NCBI GenBank assembly: GCA_027023145.1
Contig: JALVWV010000121.1
Span: 740 to 12,566, forward strand
Source of the DNA: Campylobacteraceae bacterium
GTDB lineage: Bacteria; Campylobacterota; Campylobacteria; Campylobacterales; Sulfurovaceae
Direction: 5' to 3'
Length of the DNA stretch: 11,827 nucleotides
Shown here: positions 4,721 to 11,827 of the stretch, piece by piece
How the letters are laid out: every line of letters starts with the position of its first letter
Numbering within the stretch: position 1 is the stretch's first letter
The notes under the pieces: model-generated
Told to the model about the DNA's origin: nothing
The model's input: only the letters and a program-made list of their open reading frames with translations
Databases searched by the model: none
Program-made: the position numbers and the translations under genes

Positions 4721-7201
4721 ATGAGCGATCTTTTTGAAAACGACAATGTCGAACAGGTGCTGATCGAAGACAGCATCCGTGGCAGTTACCTCGACTACTC
4801 CATGAGCGTTATCATCGGACGAGCCCTCCCCGATGCCCGCGACGGACTCAAGCCGGTACATCGCCGCATCCTCTACGCGATGAATGAGCTCAACCTCAGC
4901 CACCGGGCTGCGTACAAAAAATCGGCCCGTATCGTCGGGGATGTCATCGGTAAGTACCACCCCCACGGCGACAACGCCGTCTACGATGCCCTAGTACGGA
5001 TGGCACAGGACTTCTCCATGCGAATCCCACTCGTGGACGGTCAGGGGAACTTCGGTTCCATCGACGGCGACAACGCCGCAGCGATGCGATACACCGAGGC
5101 TCGCATGACCCGCCTCTCCGAGCAGTTGTTGGCCGATCTGGACAAAGACACTGTCGATTATGTCCCCAACTACGACGACAGCATGACTGAACCCGATGTC
5201 CTCCCCAGTCGTGTCCCCAACCTCCTGCTCAACGGTTCAGCCGGGATCGCGGTGGGAATGGCGACCAACATCCCCCCGCATCGCCTCGATGAATTGATCG
5301 ATGCGATCTTCGTCCGCCTGGATAACCCCGAAGCGAGTGTCGAAGAGATGATGGCCGTTCTCAAAGGACCCGATTTCCCCACTGGCGGGGTAATCTTCGG
5401 CAAAAAAGGGATCATCGATGCCTACACCACCGGACGCGGTCGGGTTAAAGTGCGTGCCAAGACCCACATCGAGCAAAACAAAAACCGCGAAGCAATCATC
5501 ATCGACGAGCTCCCCTACCAAGTCAACAAGTCCCGTCTCATCGAAAACATTGCTCAACTCGTACGCGACAAACAGATCGACGGTATCAGCGAAATCCGGG
5601 ATGAGTCTGACCGTGAAGGGATCCGGGTCGTCATCGAGCTCAAGCGCGATGCCATGAGCGAAATCGTCCTGAACAATCTGTTCAAATCAACCCAGATGCA
5701 GACGACGTTTGGGATCATCATGCTCGCCATTGTCAATAAAGAGCCCAAGGTCTTCACCCTCGGTGAGCTCCTCGATCTGTTTGTCAACCACCGCAAGACG
5801 GTCATCATCCGCCGGACGATCTTTGACCTCGAAAAAGCCCGGGCACGTGCCCACATCCTCGAGGGACTCAAGATCGCCGTGGACAATATCGATGAAGTGA
5901 TCAAGATCATCCGTGCCAGCGCCGACGACGCCGAAGCCCGCGAAAACCTCATGAGCCGTTTCAGCCTCAGCGAAATCCAGGCCAAAGCGATCCTCGAAAT
6001 GCGCCTGCGCCGCCTGACCGGGCTCGAGATCGAAAAAATCGAGAACGAACTGGCCGAGCTGCGTAAGCTCATCGCCAAACTCGAAGGGATTCTCAAAAGC
6101 GAAGCGAAAATCATCCAAATCATCCGCGAAGAACTGGCTGAAGTCAAGGAACTCTTCAGCGAAGAGCGCCGTACCGAGATCGTCGATGACTACGACGACA
6201 TCGATATCGAAGACCTCATCCCCAACGAGCCGATGGTCGTCACCATCACCCACCGGGGCTACATCAAGCGCGTCCCGGTCAAACAGTACGAAAAACAGCG
6301 TCGTGGGGGTAAAGGGAAGATCGCCGTCACTACCTATGAAGACGACTTCATCGAAAAGTTCTTTGTCTCCAATACCCACGATACCCTGATGTTTGTCACC
6401 GACCGAGGTCAGCTCTACTGGCTCAAGGTCTACCGCATCCCAGAAGGCTCCCGCTCGGCCAAAGGGAAAGCGGTCGTCAACCTCATCAACCTCCAAAAAG
6501 ATGAGAAGATCATGGCAATCATCCCTACGACCGATTTTGATGAGAGCAAGAGCCTCGTATTTTTCACCCGCAACGGCATCGTCAAACGCACCAGCCTCAA
6601 GGAGTATGGCAACATCCGCTCCAACGGTGTCCGAGCCATCAACCTCGATAAGGAAGATGAAGTGATTGAAGCCCACATTGCCAAACCGGATACCAAATGG
6701 CTCTTTGTCGCGACCAAAAAAGGGCAATGCATCCGCTTCAAAGTCGAAGACGCCCGCCAAATCGGTCGGGTAGCACGTGGGGTGGCAGCAATCAAATTCA
6801 AGATCGAGGGGGACTACGTCTGCGGTGCTACCACGATCGAAAATGAAGAGGATGAGATCCTTATCGTTAGCGAAAAAGGGTTGAGCAAGCGTACTACTGC
6901 TGATGAATACCGCGAGCAAAGCCGCGCGGGCAAAGGGGTGATCGCCATGAAACTCACCCCCAAGACCGGGGATGTTGTCGGTGTCGTTTTTGTCGAGGAT
7001 GACAAAGATCTCATGTGTCTGACCAGTGTGGGCAAGATGATCCGCGTCGACATGCACACCATCCGCAAAGCAGGTCGCAACACCTCCGGTGTCAAGACCG
7101 TCAATGTCGAGGGCAAAGACAAAGTCGTCTCCATCGCCAAAGCACCCAAAGAGGAGCAGGCAGAATCCGACGAACCAACCTTACCCTCCAGTATCATATA
7201 G
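4721..7201 (+). CDS. gyrA: DNA gyrase subunit A
   Basis: This is the DNA breakage-reunion subunit of gyrase, which with GyrB introduces negative supercoils. The protein is 826 aa. The N-terminal winged-helix/tower region contains the catalytic tyrosine in AAAMRYTEARM (Tyr124) and the quinolone-determining stretch HPHGDNAVYDALVRMAQ (80-96). The C-terminal beta-pinwheel begins with the GyrA box QRRGGKG (about 526-532), which separates gyrase from topoisomerase IV ParC. The start MSDLFENDN is chosen because AAGGA lies 6 nt upstream; a GTG at 4697 would add 8 residues without support. The residue equivalent to E. coli Ser83 is Asn85, as in wild-type Helicobacter pylori. It leads the run gyrA-asd-yqhA-hemE. 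Confidence 0.98.
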   Translation: MSDLFENDNVEQVLIEDSIRGSYLDYSMSVIIGRALPDARDGLKPVHRRILYAMNELNLSHRAAYKKSARIVGDVIGKYHPHGDNAVYDALVRMAQDFSMRIPLVDGQGNFGSIDGDNAAAMRYTEARMTRLSEQLLADLDKDTVDYVPNYDDSMTEPDVLPSRVPNLLLNGSAGIAVGMATNIPPHRLDELIDAIFVRLDNPEASVEEMMAVLKGPDFPTGGVIFGKKGIIDAYTTGRGRVKVRAKTHIEQNKNREAIIIDELPYQVNKSRLIENIAQLVRDKQIDGISEIRDESDREGIRVVIELKRDAMSEIVLNNLFKSTQMQTTFGIIMLAIVNKEPKVFTLGELLDLFVNHRKTVIIRRTIFDLEKARARAHILEGLKIAVDNIDEVIKIIRASADDAEARENLMSRFSLSEIQAKAILEMRLRRLTGLEIEKIENELAELRKLIAKLEGILKSEAKIIQIIREELAEVKELFSEERRTEIVDDYDDIDIEDLIPNEPMVVTITHRGYIKRVPVKQYEKQRRGGKGKIAVTTYEDDFIEKFFVSNTHDTLMFVTDRGQLYWLKVYRIPEGSRSAKGKAVVNLINLQKDEKIMAIIPTTDFDESKSLVFFTRNGIVKRTSLKEYGNIRSNGVRAINLDKEDEVIEAHIAKPDTKWLFVATKKGQCIRFKVEDARQIGRVARGVAAIKFKIEGDYVCGATTIENEEDEILIVSEKGLSKRTTADEYREQSRAGKGVIAMKLTPKTGDVVGVVFVEDDKDLMCLTSVGKMIRVDMHTIRKAGRNTSGVKTVNVEGKDKVVSIAKAPKEEQAESDEPTLPSSII

Positions 7202-7228
7202 TATACACAACAGAAATAGGAAATAATT

Positions 7229-8269
7229 ATGGGTCAACAATACAACATAGCCGTCGTCGGTGCCAGTGGCGCCGTCGGTGAAGAGATTTTTCGTGTGCTC
7301 AGTGAGCACGAATTCCCCGTCGCATCCATCCTGCCTCTGGCCAGTGCCAACAGCGCCGGTGAATCGATCGAGTGCTGCGGCAAAAGCTACACCATCGAGG
7401 AGCTGACCGAAACCGTCTTTGAAGGACGCGACATCGACATCGCCTTTTTCTCCGCCGGTGGCAGCATTTCTGAGAAATATGCCCCGTACGCAGTCGAAGC
7501 GGGTGCCGTCGTCATCGACAATACTTCGCACTTCCGGATGGATCCCAACGTCCCTCTCGTCGTTCCCGAAGTCAACCCTGAGGACATCGCCGCCTGGCGT
7601 GAGACCGGCATCATCGCCAACCCAAACTGCTCGACCATCCAAATGGTACTTGCTCTCAAACCCCTGTACGATCTCTACGGATCGATGAAGCGGGTCGATG
7701 TCGCTACCTATCAGGCCACAAGCGGAGCCGGGAAAAAGGGAATGGAGGAGCTGGTCAAGCAGATGCAGGATTTCTTCGCATTCAAACTCGATGAGACACA
7801 GATCGAAGCGTTCCAGCACCAAATCGCACTCAATGTCATTCCCCACATCGATGTCCCCCAGCCCAACGGCTACACCAAGGAGGAGATGAAAATGGTCAAC
7901 GAGACCAACAAAATCCTCCATGCCGACATCGCCGTGAGTGCCACCTGCGTCCGGGTACCGGTACTACGCAGCCACTCCGAGGCTGTGACCGTCACCTTCG
8001 ATGAGGATGTCGATGTCGACCTCGACAGAGTCCGCCTGGCGCTGAGCGAATTTCCCAATGTGGAAGTGATGGACGATCTGGAACATGCGATCTACCCCAT
8101 GCCAATCGTCTCCACCGACACTGATACCACCTTTGTCGGGCGCATCCGCAAGGACACGTATGCCCCCAACATCCTCCACCTCTGGGTCGTGGCTGACCAG
8201 ATCCGTGTCGGAGCCGCCACCAACGCGATCCGTATCGCGGAGAAATGGATTGAAATGGAGGGAGTATAA
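7229..8269 (+). CDS. asd: Aspartate-semialdehyde dehydrogenase
   Basis: The product (346 aa) reduces aspartyl phosphate to aspartate semialdehyde with NADPH, the branch point to lysine/diaminopimelate, threonine and methionine. The NADP-binding motif GASGAVG lies at 11-17, and the catalytic cysteine is Cys134 in NPNCSTIQM. Gln162 in TYQATSGAG and the histidine in RSHSEAV (His249) complete the active site. A ribosome binding site AGGAAA precedes the ATG. The gene follows gyrA by 27 nt with no terminator and ends 2 nt before the next gene, so it is probably co-transcribed. Its fold is that of ArgC, also encoded in this window. Confidence 0.97.
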   Translation: MGQQYNIAVVGASGAVGEEIFRVLSEHEFPVASILPLASANSAGESIECCGKSYTIEELTETVFEGRDIDIAFFSAGGSISEKYAPYAVEAGAVVIDNTSHFRMDPNVPLVVPEVNPEDIAAWRETGIIANPNCSTIQMVLALKPLYDLYGSMKRVDVATYQATSGAGKKGMEELVKQMQDFFAFKLDETQIEAFQHQIALNVIPHIDVPQPNGYTKEEMKMVNETNKILHADIAVSATCVRVPVLRSHSEAVTVTFDEDVDVDLDRVRLALSEFPNVEVMDDLEHAIYPMPIVSTDTDTTFVGRIRKDTYAPNILHLWVVADQIRVGAATNAIRIAEKWIEMEGV

Positions 8270-8271
8270 TC

Positions 8272-8838
8272 ATGCATGAAACCCATACACCAGAGGAGCA
8301 TCGGGCAATCGATGCTGCGTTTCAACCCTGGTACGAAAAACTCTTCGAGGGGGTTTTGTGGAATACCCGTTTTTTCGTCCTGCTCGCGGTGATCTTCAGC
8401 ATGATCGGGGGGATTGCGCTGTTCATTGTCGCCAGCATTGATATTTCACACGTCGCCGGTTCTGTCTTTGACAACTACTTCGGGGGGCAGCATGCCGCTG
8501 ATTTTCACGAATTTCTCGTCAGTAATCTCATCGGTGCCGTTGACTTGTATCTGATGGCGATCGTGATGTTCATCTTTGGCTTCGGGCTCTACGAGCTCTT
8601 CATCTCCCAGATTGACATTGCCCAGAAGAGCACCGCTTCCAAGATCCTCGAGATCCACTCCCTCGATGAGCTCAAGGATAAGCTGGCCAAGGTGATCCTC
8701 ATGGTACTCATCGTCAGCTTCTTCAAGCGGGTTCTCCACACCGATTACAACGGCGCTCTGGAGATGCTCGAATTCTCCGGCTCTATCCTCGCCCTCTCTC
8801 TGGGGCTTTATTTTATGCACAAAGGCGGTAACCATTAA
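8272..8838 (+). CDS. UPF0114/YqhA family inner-membrane protein
   Basis: The 188-aa protein has about four hydrophobic segments: residues 33-57, 82-112, 139-154 and 165-182. The segment DLYLMAIVMFIFGFGLYELFI is the characteristic conserved part of the YqhA (UPF0114) family, whose function is not established. The N-terminus is soluble and probably cytoplasmic. The ribosome binding site GGAGGGAG lies within the last codons of asd. The stop overlaps the hemE start (TAATG), which suggests translational coupling. The position in a housekeeping operon implies constitutive expression. Confidence 0.85.
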   Translation: MHETHTPEEHRAIDAAFQPWYEKLFEGVLWNTRFFVLLAVIFSMIGGIALFIVASIDISHVAGSVFDNYFGGQHAADFHEFLVSNLIGAVDLYLMAIVMFIFGFGLYELFISQIDIAQKSTASKILEIHSLDELKDKLAKVILMVLIVSFFKRVLHTDYNGALEMLEFSGSILALSLGLYFMHKGGNH

Positions 8839-9872
8839 TGTCCAATAAAATTTTCGTCGATGCCTGCTTCGGCAAGCCTACTCCCTACACTCCTGTCTGG
8901 ATGATGCGCCAAGCGGGTCGCTACCTCCCCGAGTACATGGCCGTCCGTCGGAAAGCTGGCAATTTCCTCAACCTCTGCCACGCCCCGGAAATGGCCGCCG
9001 AAGTGACCCTCCAGCCAGTCGATATCGTCGGGGTCGATGCGGCTATCATGTTCAGCGACATCCTCGTCATCCCCAACGAAATGGGCATGGCGCTTGATTT
9101 TGTCAAAGGGGAAGGCCCCGTCTTTGCCCGGCCGATCCAGACACTGGCCGATGTCGACGCCCTCCTCGGCGGTGAAGCCGCAGCCGAGAAGCTCACCTAT
9201 GTCTATGAAACGCTCAAGATCGTCCGCGAACGCCTCGACGATGACAAAGCACTCATCGGTTTCACCGGTGCCCCCTGGACGCTGGCAACCTACATGATCG
9301 AGGGACAAGGCACCAAGACCTACAACCTCGTCAAAAAACTCATCTACACTGACCCCGAACTCATGCACGCTCTGCTGGTCAAAGTGACCGACGTGGTCAA
9401 GCACTATCTCGCCAAGCAGATCGAAGCCGGAGCCGACGTCGTACAGATTTTCGACAGCTGGGCAGCTGCACTCGAAAAAGAGGCGTACTTCGAATTCAGC
9501 TGGAACTACATGAAAGCAATCGCCGCCTGGATCAAAGAGCGCTACCCCCATATCCCCATCATCATGTTCCCTAAAGGGATCGGCGCCTACCTCGACGACA
9601 TCGACGGAGAGTTTGACGTCTTCGGCGTCGACTGGGGAACGCCTATGGAGATCGCCCAAGCCAAGCTCGGCGACCGCTACGTATTGCAGGGCAACATGGA
9701 GCCCACCCGCCTCTACTCCAAAGAAGCCACCAGAGAAGCCGTTGAAAAGATCGCTGAAGTGATGAAGGACGGCCGCCACATCTTCAACCTCGGCCACGGT
9801 ATCCTCCCGGATGTGCCGGTAGAGAATGCACAGTATTTTGTGAAGCTGTGCCAGGAAATGACAAAAAGATAA
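8838..9872 (+). CDS. hemE: Uroporphyrinogen decarboxylase
   Basis: The product (344 aa) decarboxylates the four acetate side chains of uroporphyrinogen III to give coproporphyrinogen III in haem synthesis. The signature PVWMMRQAGRYLPEY (19-33) supplies the substrate-binding arginines (Arg24, Arg28). The catalytic aspartate is Asp74 in MFSDILV. FTGAPWTLATYMIEG and the C-terminal FNLGHGILPDVP are also typical. The ATG overlaps the preceding stop by one base; the weak AAGG upstream suggests reinitiation after the yqhA-like gene. Length is normal. No terminator is evident before the DUF3800 gene 22 nt downstream. Confidence 0.98.
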   Translation: MSNKIFVDACFGKPTPYTPVWMMRQAGRYLPEYMAVRRKAGNFLNLCHAPEMAAEVTLQPVDIVGVDAAIMFSDILVIPNEMGMALDFVKGEGPVFARPIQTLADVDALLGGEAAAEKLTYVYETLKIVRERLDDDKALIGFTGAPWTLATYMIEGQGTKTYNLVKKLIYTDPELMHALLVKVTDVVKHYLAKQIEAGADVVQIFDSWAAALEKEAYFEFSWNYMKAIAAWIKERYPHIPIIMFPKGIGAYLDDIDGEFDVFGVDWGTPMEIAQAKLGDRYVLQGNMEPTRLYSKEATREAVEKIAEVMKDGRHIFNLGHGILPDVPVENAQYFVKLCQEMTKR

Positions 9873-9894
9873 TTCAAATAAAAACAGAGATAAA

Positions 9895-10845
9895 ATGTAC
9901 TTAGTTTATACGGACGAAACAGGAACAAACTTCAGCCCAAATGCAAGCCCATGGCTTCTGTACGGCGGTTTGGTCGTCCATGAAAGCAAAGTAAACATTC
10001 TGGAAGCGCAATTGCAGAGTATGATTGCACGATTTTTGAAACTTGATGATGTCAAACGTGTTGAATTGCATACCAGCGAGATTTTCAATATTATCTTCAA
10101 TCCAAACTTTCAATGTCAAAAACGGAAGAGAAAAGATCAGGAAAATTGTGAACAACTCATCGAAAAATTTCAAGGGGTGAGTGTTGACGCTTTTATACAA
10201 TTCTCTGATGAATTGATACGGTTTTTAGTTAAAATGGATGTACCGTTAATCGTATCCATAATCAATAAAACAGACCCTTTGCATGAAAAACACTCTATCA
10301 ACGAAAAAGTGAGTGCTTTGGCATACGCTTTTAAACTATTTTTGACTGCATTGGATAATTTTCTTGCAAAGAACAATCAAATGGGCTTACTGGTGGCTGA
10401 TGATTTCAGCAACCAAATCAAAGCCGATATCAAAAGCCTTCCCCTTTATGAACGTTTATCCGATACAAATATCCAAAAATATAAGGAACTTGTTTTTTTG
10501 AGAGTTCTACATGAATCATTAGATTGGAAAAATACCGGCTATGACTTCAAAGACCCTGTTGCGCCCATGAAATACGAATTTGAGTCAAAAAACCTTTTTT
10601 TGATTGATAATATAAATTATACGAATTCCAAAGATTCCATTCTTAACCAAGTCTCCGATTTTTTACTTTATATTTTACGAAAAATTCTGGAAACACGTGA
10701 TAGTAAGAATAAAGAGATAATAGTTTTGAGAGAAAAAATAAAAGGAAGTATTCTCTTCAGCGAAGAAAAATCTACCTTGCTCTCAGTCAAGCTGACACAA
10801 GATAAAGATACAGGATGGGTATCTTCTTTTTTTATGAATAAGTAA
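9895..10845 (+). CDS. DUF3800 domain protein, putative RNase H-like nuclease, probably acquired
   Basis: The 316-aa protein has the DUF3800 layout. The N-terminus has YTDETG (Asp7, Glu8) and GGLVV (24-28). VELHTSEIF follows at 56-64. Then come LLVADD (165-170) and the C-terminal NQVSDFLLYIL (Asp255), equivalent to the usual QxxD motif. The pattern of separated acidic residues fits a metal-dependent RNase H-like fold, but activity is inferred, not known; the family occurs in mobile and defence-associated settings. The gene is markedly richer in A/T than all its neighbours and has a weak ribosome binding site. It lies 22 nt after hemE and may depend on that transcript. Its stop is followed in frame by a GC-rich stretch reading as a P-loop. 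Confidence 0.82.
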   Translation: MYLVYTDETGTNFSPNASPWLLYGGLVVHESKVNILEAQLQSMIARFLKLDDVKRVELHTSEIFNIIFNPNFQCQKRKRKDQENCEQLIEKFQGVSVDAFIQFSDELIRFLVKMDVPLIVSIINKTDPLHEKHSINEKVSALAYAFKLFLTALDNFLAKNNQMGLLVADDFSNQIKADIKSLPLYERLSDTNIQKYKELVFLRVLHESLDWKNTGYDFKDPVAPMKYEFESKNLFLIDNINYTNSKDSILNQVSDFLLYILRKILETRDSKNKEIIVLREKIKGSILFSEEKSTLLSVKLTQDKDTGWVSSFFMNK

Positions 10846-10941
10846 AAAAGATCAGGTGAAGGGGGTCTTGGCAAAACTACCACCGCATTGACTACGGCTA
10901 CCCCCAGCACTATTATCATATCAGGTTTATTCTTAATTTAG
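10846..10941 (+). pseudogene. In-frame P-loop-like remnant after the DUF3800 stop, or a GC-rich hairpin
   Basis: After the TAA of the DUF3800 gene the same frame stays open for 31 codons to a TAG at 10939-10941. It includes GEGGLGKTTTA, which matches the Walker A pattern of ParA/MinD-type ATPases. There is no start codon or ribosome binding site of its own. The GC-rich part (10855-10905) is sharply different from the AT-rich sequence on both sides. Its ends, GGGGGT (10861-10866) and ACCCCC (10900-10905), are inverted repeats around a 33-nt loop. It may be a scrap of an ATPase gene or a non-coding structure that only resembles one. Confidence 0.35.
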
Positions 10942-10990
10942 AATATTGTCGTTTAATTACTCTGCTCAAAATCTGAACAAAGAGGAAACA

Positions 10991-11827
10991 ATGAACATCA
11001 TTATCTTCGGCCCCATCCGCTCCCGCCGCTTCGGCACATCGCTCGGGATCGACCTCAGCCCCTCCACCAAACAGTGCAACTACGACTGTGTCTACTGCGA
11101 GCTTGCCCCCACGGCTACCGTCGATCATCAAAACACCGTCCTTCCGGTCGAGACGATTATATCTGAAGTGCAAAAGGCACTCTCTGTCCACCCAGATATC
11201 GATGTCCTCACCCTCACCGCCAACGGCGAACCGACCCTTTACCCGCACCTAAACGAGCTTATCGATGCGATCAACATGATCAAGGGAGATATCCGTACGC
11301 TCATCCTCAGCAACGGCAGCACCATCGCCGATCCCACAACCCAACAGGCACTTGCCAGGATCGATACCGTCAAACTCTCCCTCGACTGTGCCACCTCCCG
11401 CTGCTTCAAACGGATCGACCGGATGCACGAGGGGATTGACATCGAGACAATCAAAGCTGGGATGCTTGCGTTTAAAGAGCACTACCGTGGAACCCTCATC
11501 ATCGAAGTACTCATCGTCAAAGGGATCAACGATCGCCCCGAAGAGATCGAGGCGCTCAGTACCTTCCTCAAGCAACTTCGCCCGGCACGGATCGACCTGG
11601 GAACCATCGACCGCCCGCCAGCGTACAAGGTTGAGCCGGTGAGTTACGAGACCCTCTATGCCCTCGCTCAGCGTTTCAGCCCCGACTTGCCAGTGCACAT
11701 TACCCACCGCAAACACGGCACCCCCACCCCGGCATCCTACGACGATGAGGCGATCCTAACCACTCTCGCCAAACGCCCCCTCACCCAGGAGGATATCGAC
11801 CTCCTCTTCGATTCCTCCAGCCAAAAA
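10991..11827 (+). CDS. Radical SAM protein, COG0731-like (partial, runs off the right edge)
   Basis: An ATG at 10991 with a GAGG ribosome binding site 5 nt upstream opens a frame of 279 codons that is still open at the window end. It starts MNIIIFGPIRSRRFGTSLG. CNYDCVYC (Cys29, Cys33, Cys36) is the CxxxCxxC motif that binds the [4Fe-4S] cluster and S-adenosylmethionine. LTANGEPTLYP (about 73-83) and LSNGS follow as in this family, and a core barrel ends near residue 235. The C-terminal part, with PLTQEDIDLLF, resembles a small helical or winged-helix addition. Related proteins are known in Helicobacter and Sulfurimonas, without a defined reaction. The gene returns to the GC-rich codon use of the housekeeping genes. 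Confidence 0.9.
   Translation, partial: MNIIIFGPIRSRRFGTSLGIDLSPSTKQCNYDCVYCELAPTATVDHQNTVLPVETIISEVQKALSVHPDIDVLTLTANGEPTLYPHLNELIDAINMIKGDIRTLILSNGSTIADPTTQQALARIDTVKLSLDCATSRCFKRIDRMHEGIDIETIKAGMLAFKEHYRGTLIIEVLIVKGINDRPEEIEALSTFLKQLRPARIDLGTIDRPPAYKVEPVSYETLYALAQRFSPDLPVHITHRKHGTPTPASYDDEAILTTLAKRPLTQEDIDLLFDSSSQK

Noticed and set aside
5687..7057. A long open frame on the minus strand inside gyrA.
   Set aside because: It is a shadow of the GyrA reading frame, with low-complexity acidic composition; gyrA on the plus strand is unambiguous.
8835..9797. A 320-codon minus-strand frame opposite hemE.
   Set aside because: It mirrors the hemE codon pattern and has no ribosome binding site or recognisable domain.
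9873..10990. Flanking direct repeats around the DUF3800 gene as evidence of transposition.
   Set aside because: I compared both flanks by eye and found no convincing direct repeat, inverted ends or transposase.

Overview
The window looks like a chromosomal segment of a Campylobacterota (epsilonproteobacterial) bacterium with unusually GC-rich coding sequence for that group. I base this on the protein styles: GyrA with Asn at the quinolone-determining position as in Helicobacter pylori, a short TcdA, a short GreA starting MQKEPM, and a radical SAM protein resembling Helicobacter/Sulfurimonas homologues. By eye the GC content suggests a Nitratifractor- or Sulfurovum-like lineage, but that genus-level guess is weak.

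Layout. Positions 1-94 (minus) hold the signal-peptide start of a gene that runs off the left edge. Positions 95-493 are non-coding and packed with short palindromic (REP-like) and heptanucleotide repeats. argC (494-1501) and greA (1649-2134) lie on the minus strand, separated by a 91-bp element with perfect 17-bp terminal inverted repeats. A short divergent promoter region with overlapping -10 boxes leads to surE (2260-3063, plus). Between surE and tcdA (3328-3966, plus) lies a second repeat-dense patch; its last element is a 12-bp perfect hairpin that encloses the tcdA start codon. A lipoprotein gene of unknown function (3955-4581, minus) overlaps the end of tcdA by 12 bp. From a consensus -10 box a plus-strand block follows: gyrA (4721-7201), asd (7229-8269), a UPF0114/YqhA membrane protein gene (8272-8838) and hemE (8838-9872), with gaps of 27, 2 and -1 nt, so probably one transcript. 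An AT-rich DUF3800 gene (9895-10845) follows closely and looks horizontally acquired. The window ends inside a radical SAM gene (10991 onward).

Functionally the main block is housekeeping: DNA gyrase subunit A, the aspartate-family entry enzyme Asd, haem synthesis (HemE), arginine synthesis (ArgC), transcript-cleavage factor GreA, nucleotidase SurE and the tRNA ct6A dehydratase TcdA. ArgC and Asd are members of the same dehydrogenase superfamily.

The unusual content is intergenic. Five heptanucleotide tandem arrays, all period 7 and apparently variants of one drifting consensus, alternate with three families of hairpin repeats. One array has replaced the 3' end and stop codon of surE. A second point of interest is the DUF3800 insertion, followed in the same frame after its stop by a GC-rich segment that reads as a P-loop motif. 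No rRNA, tRNA, CRISPR array or complete insertion sequence was seen.
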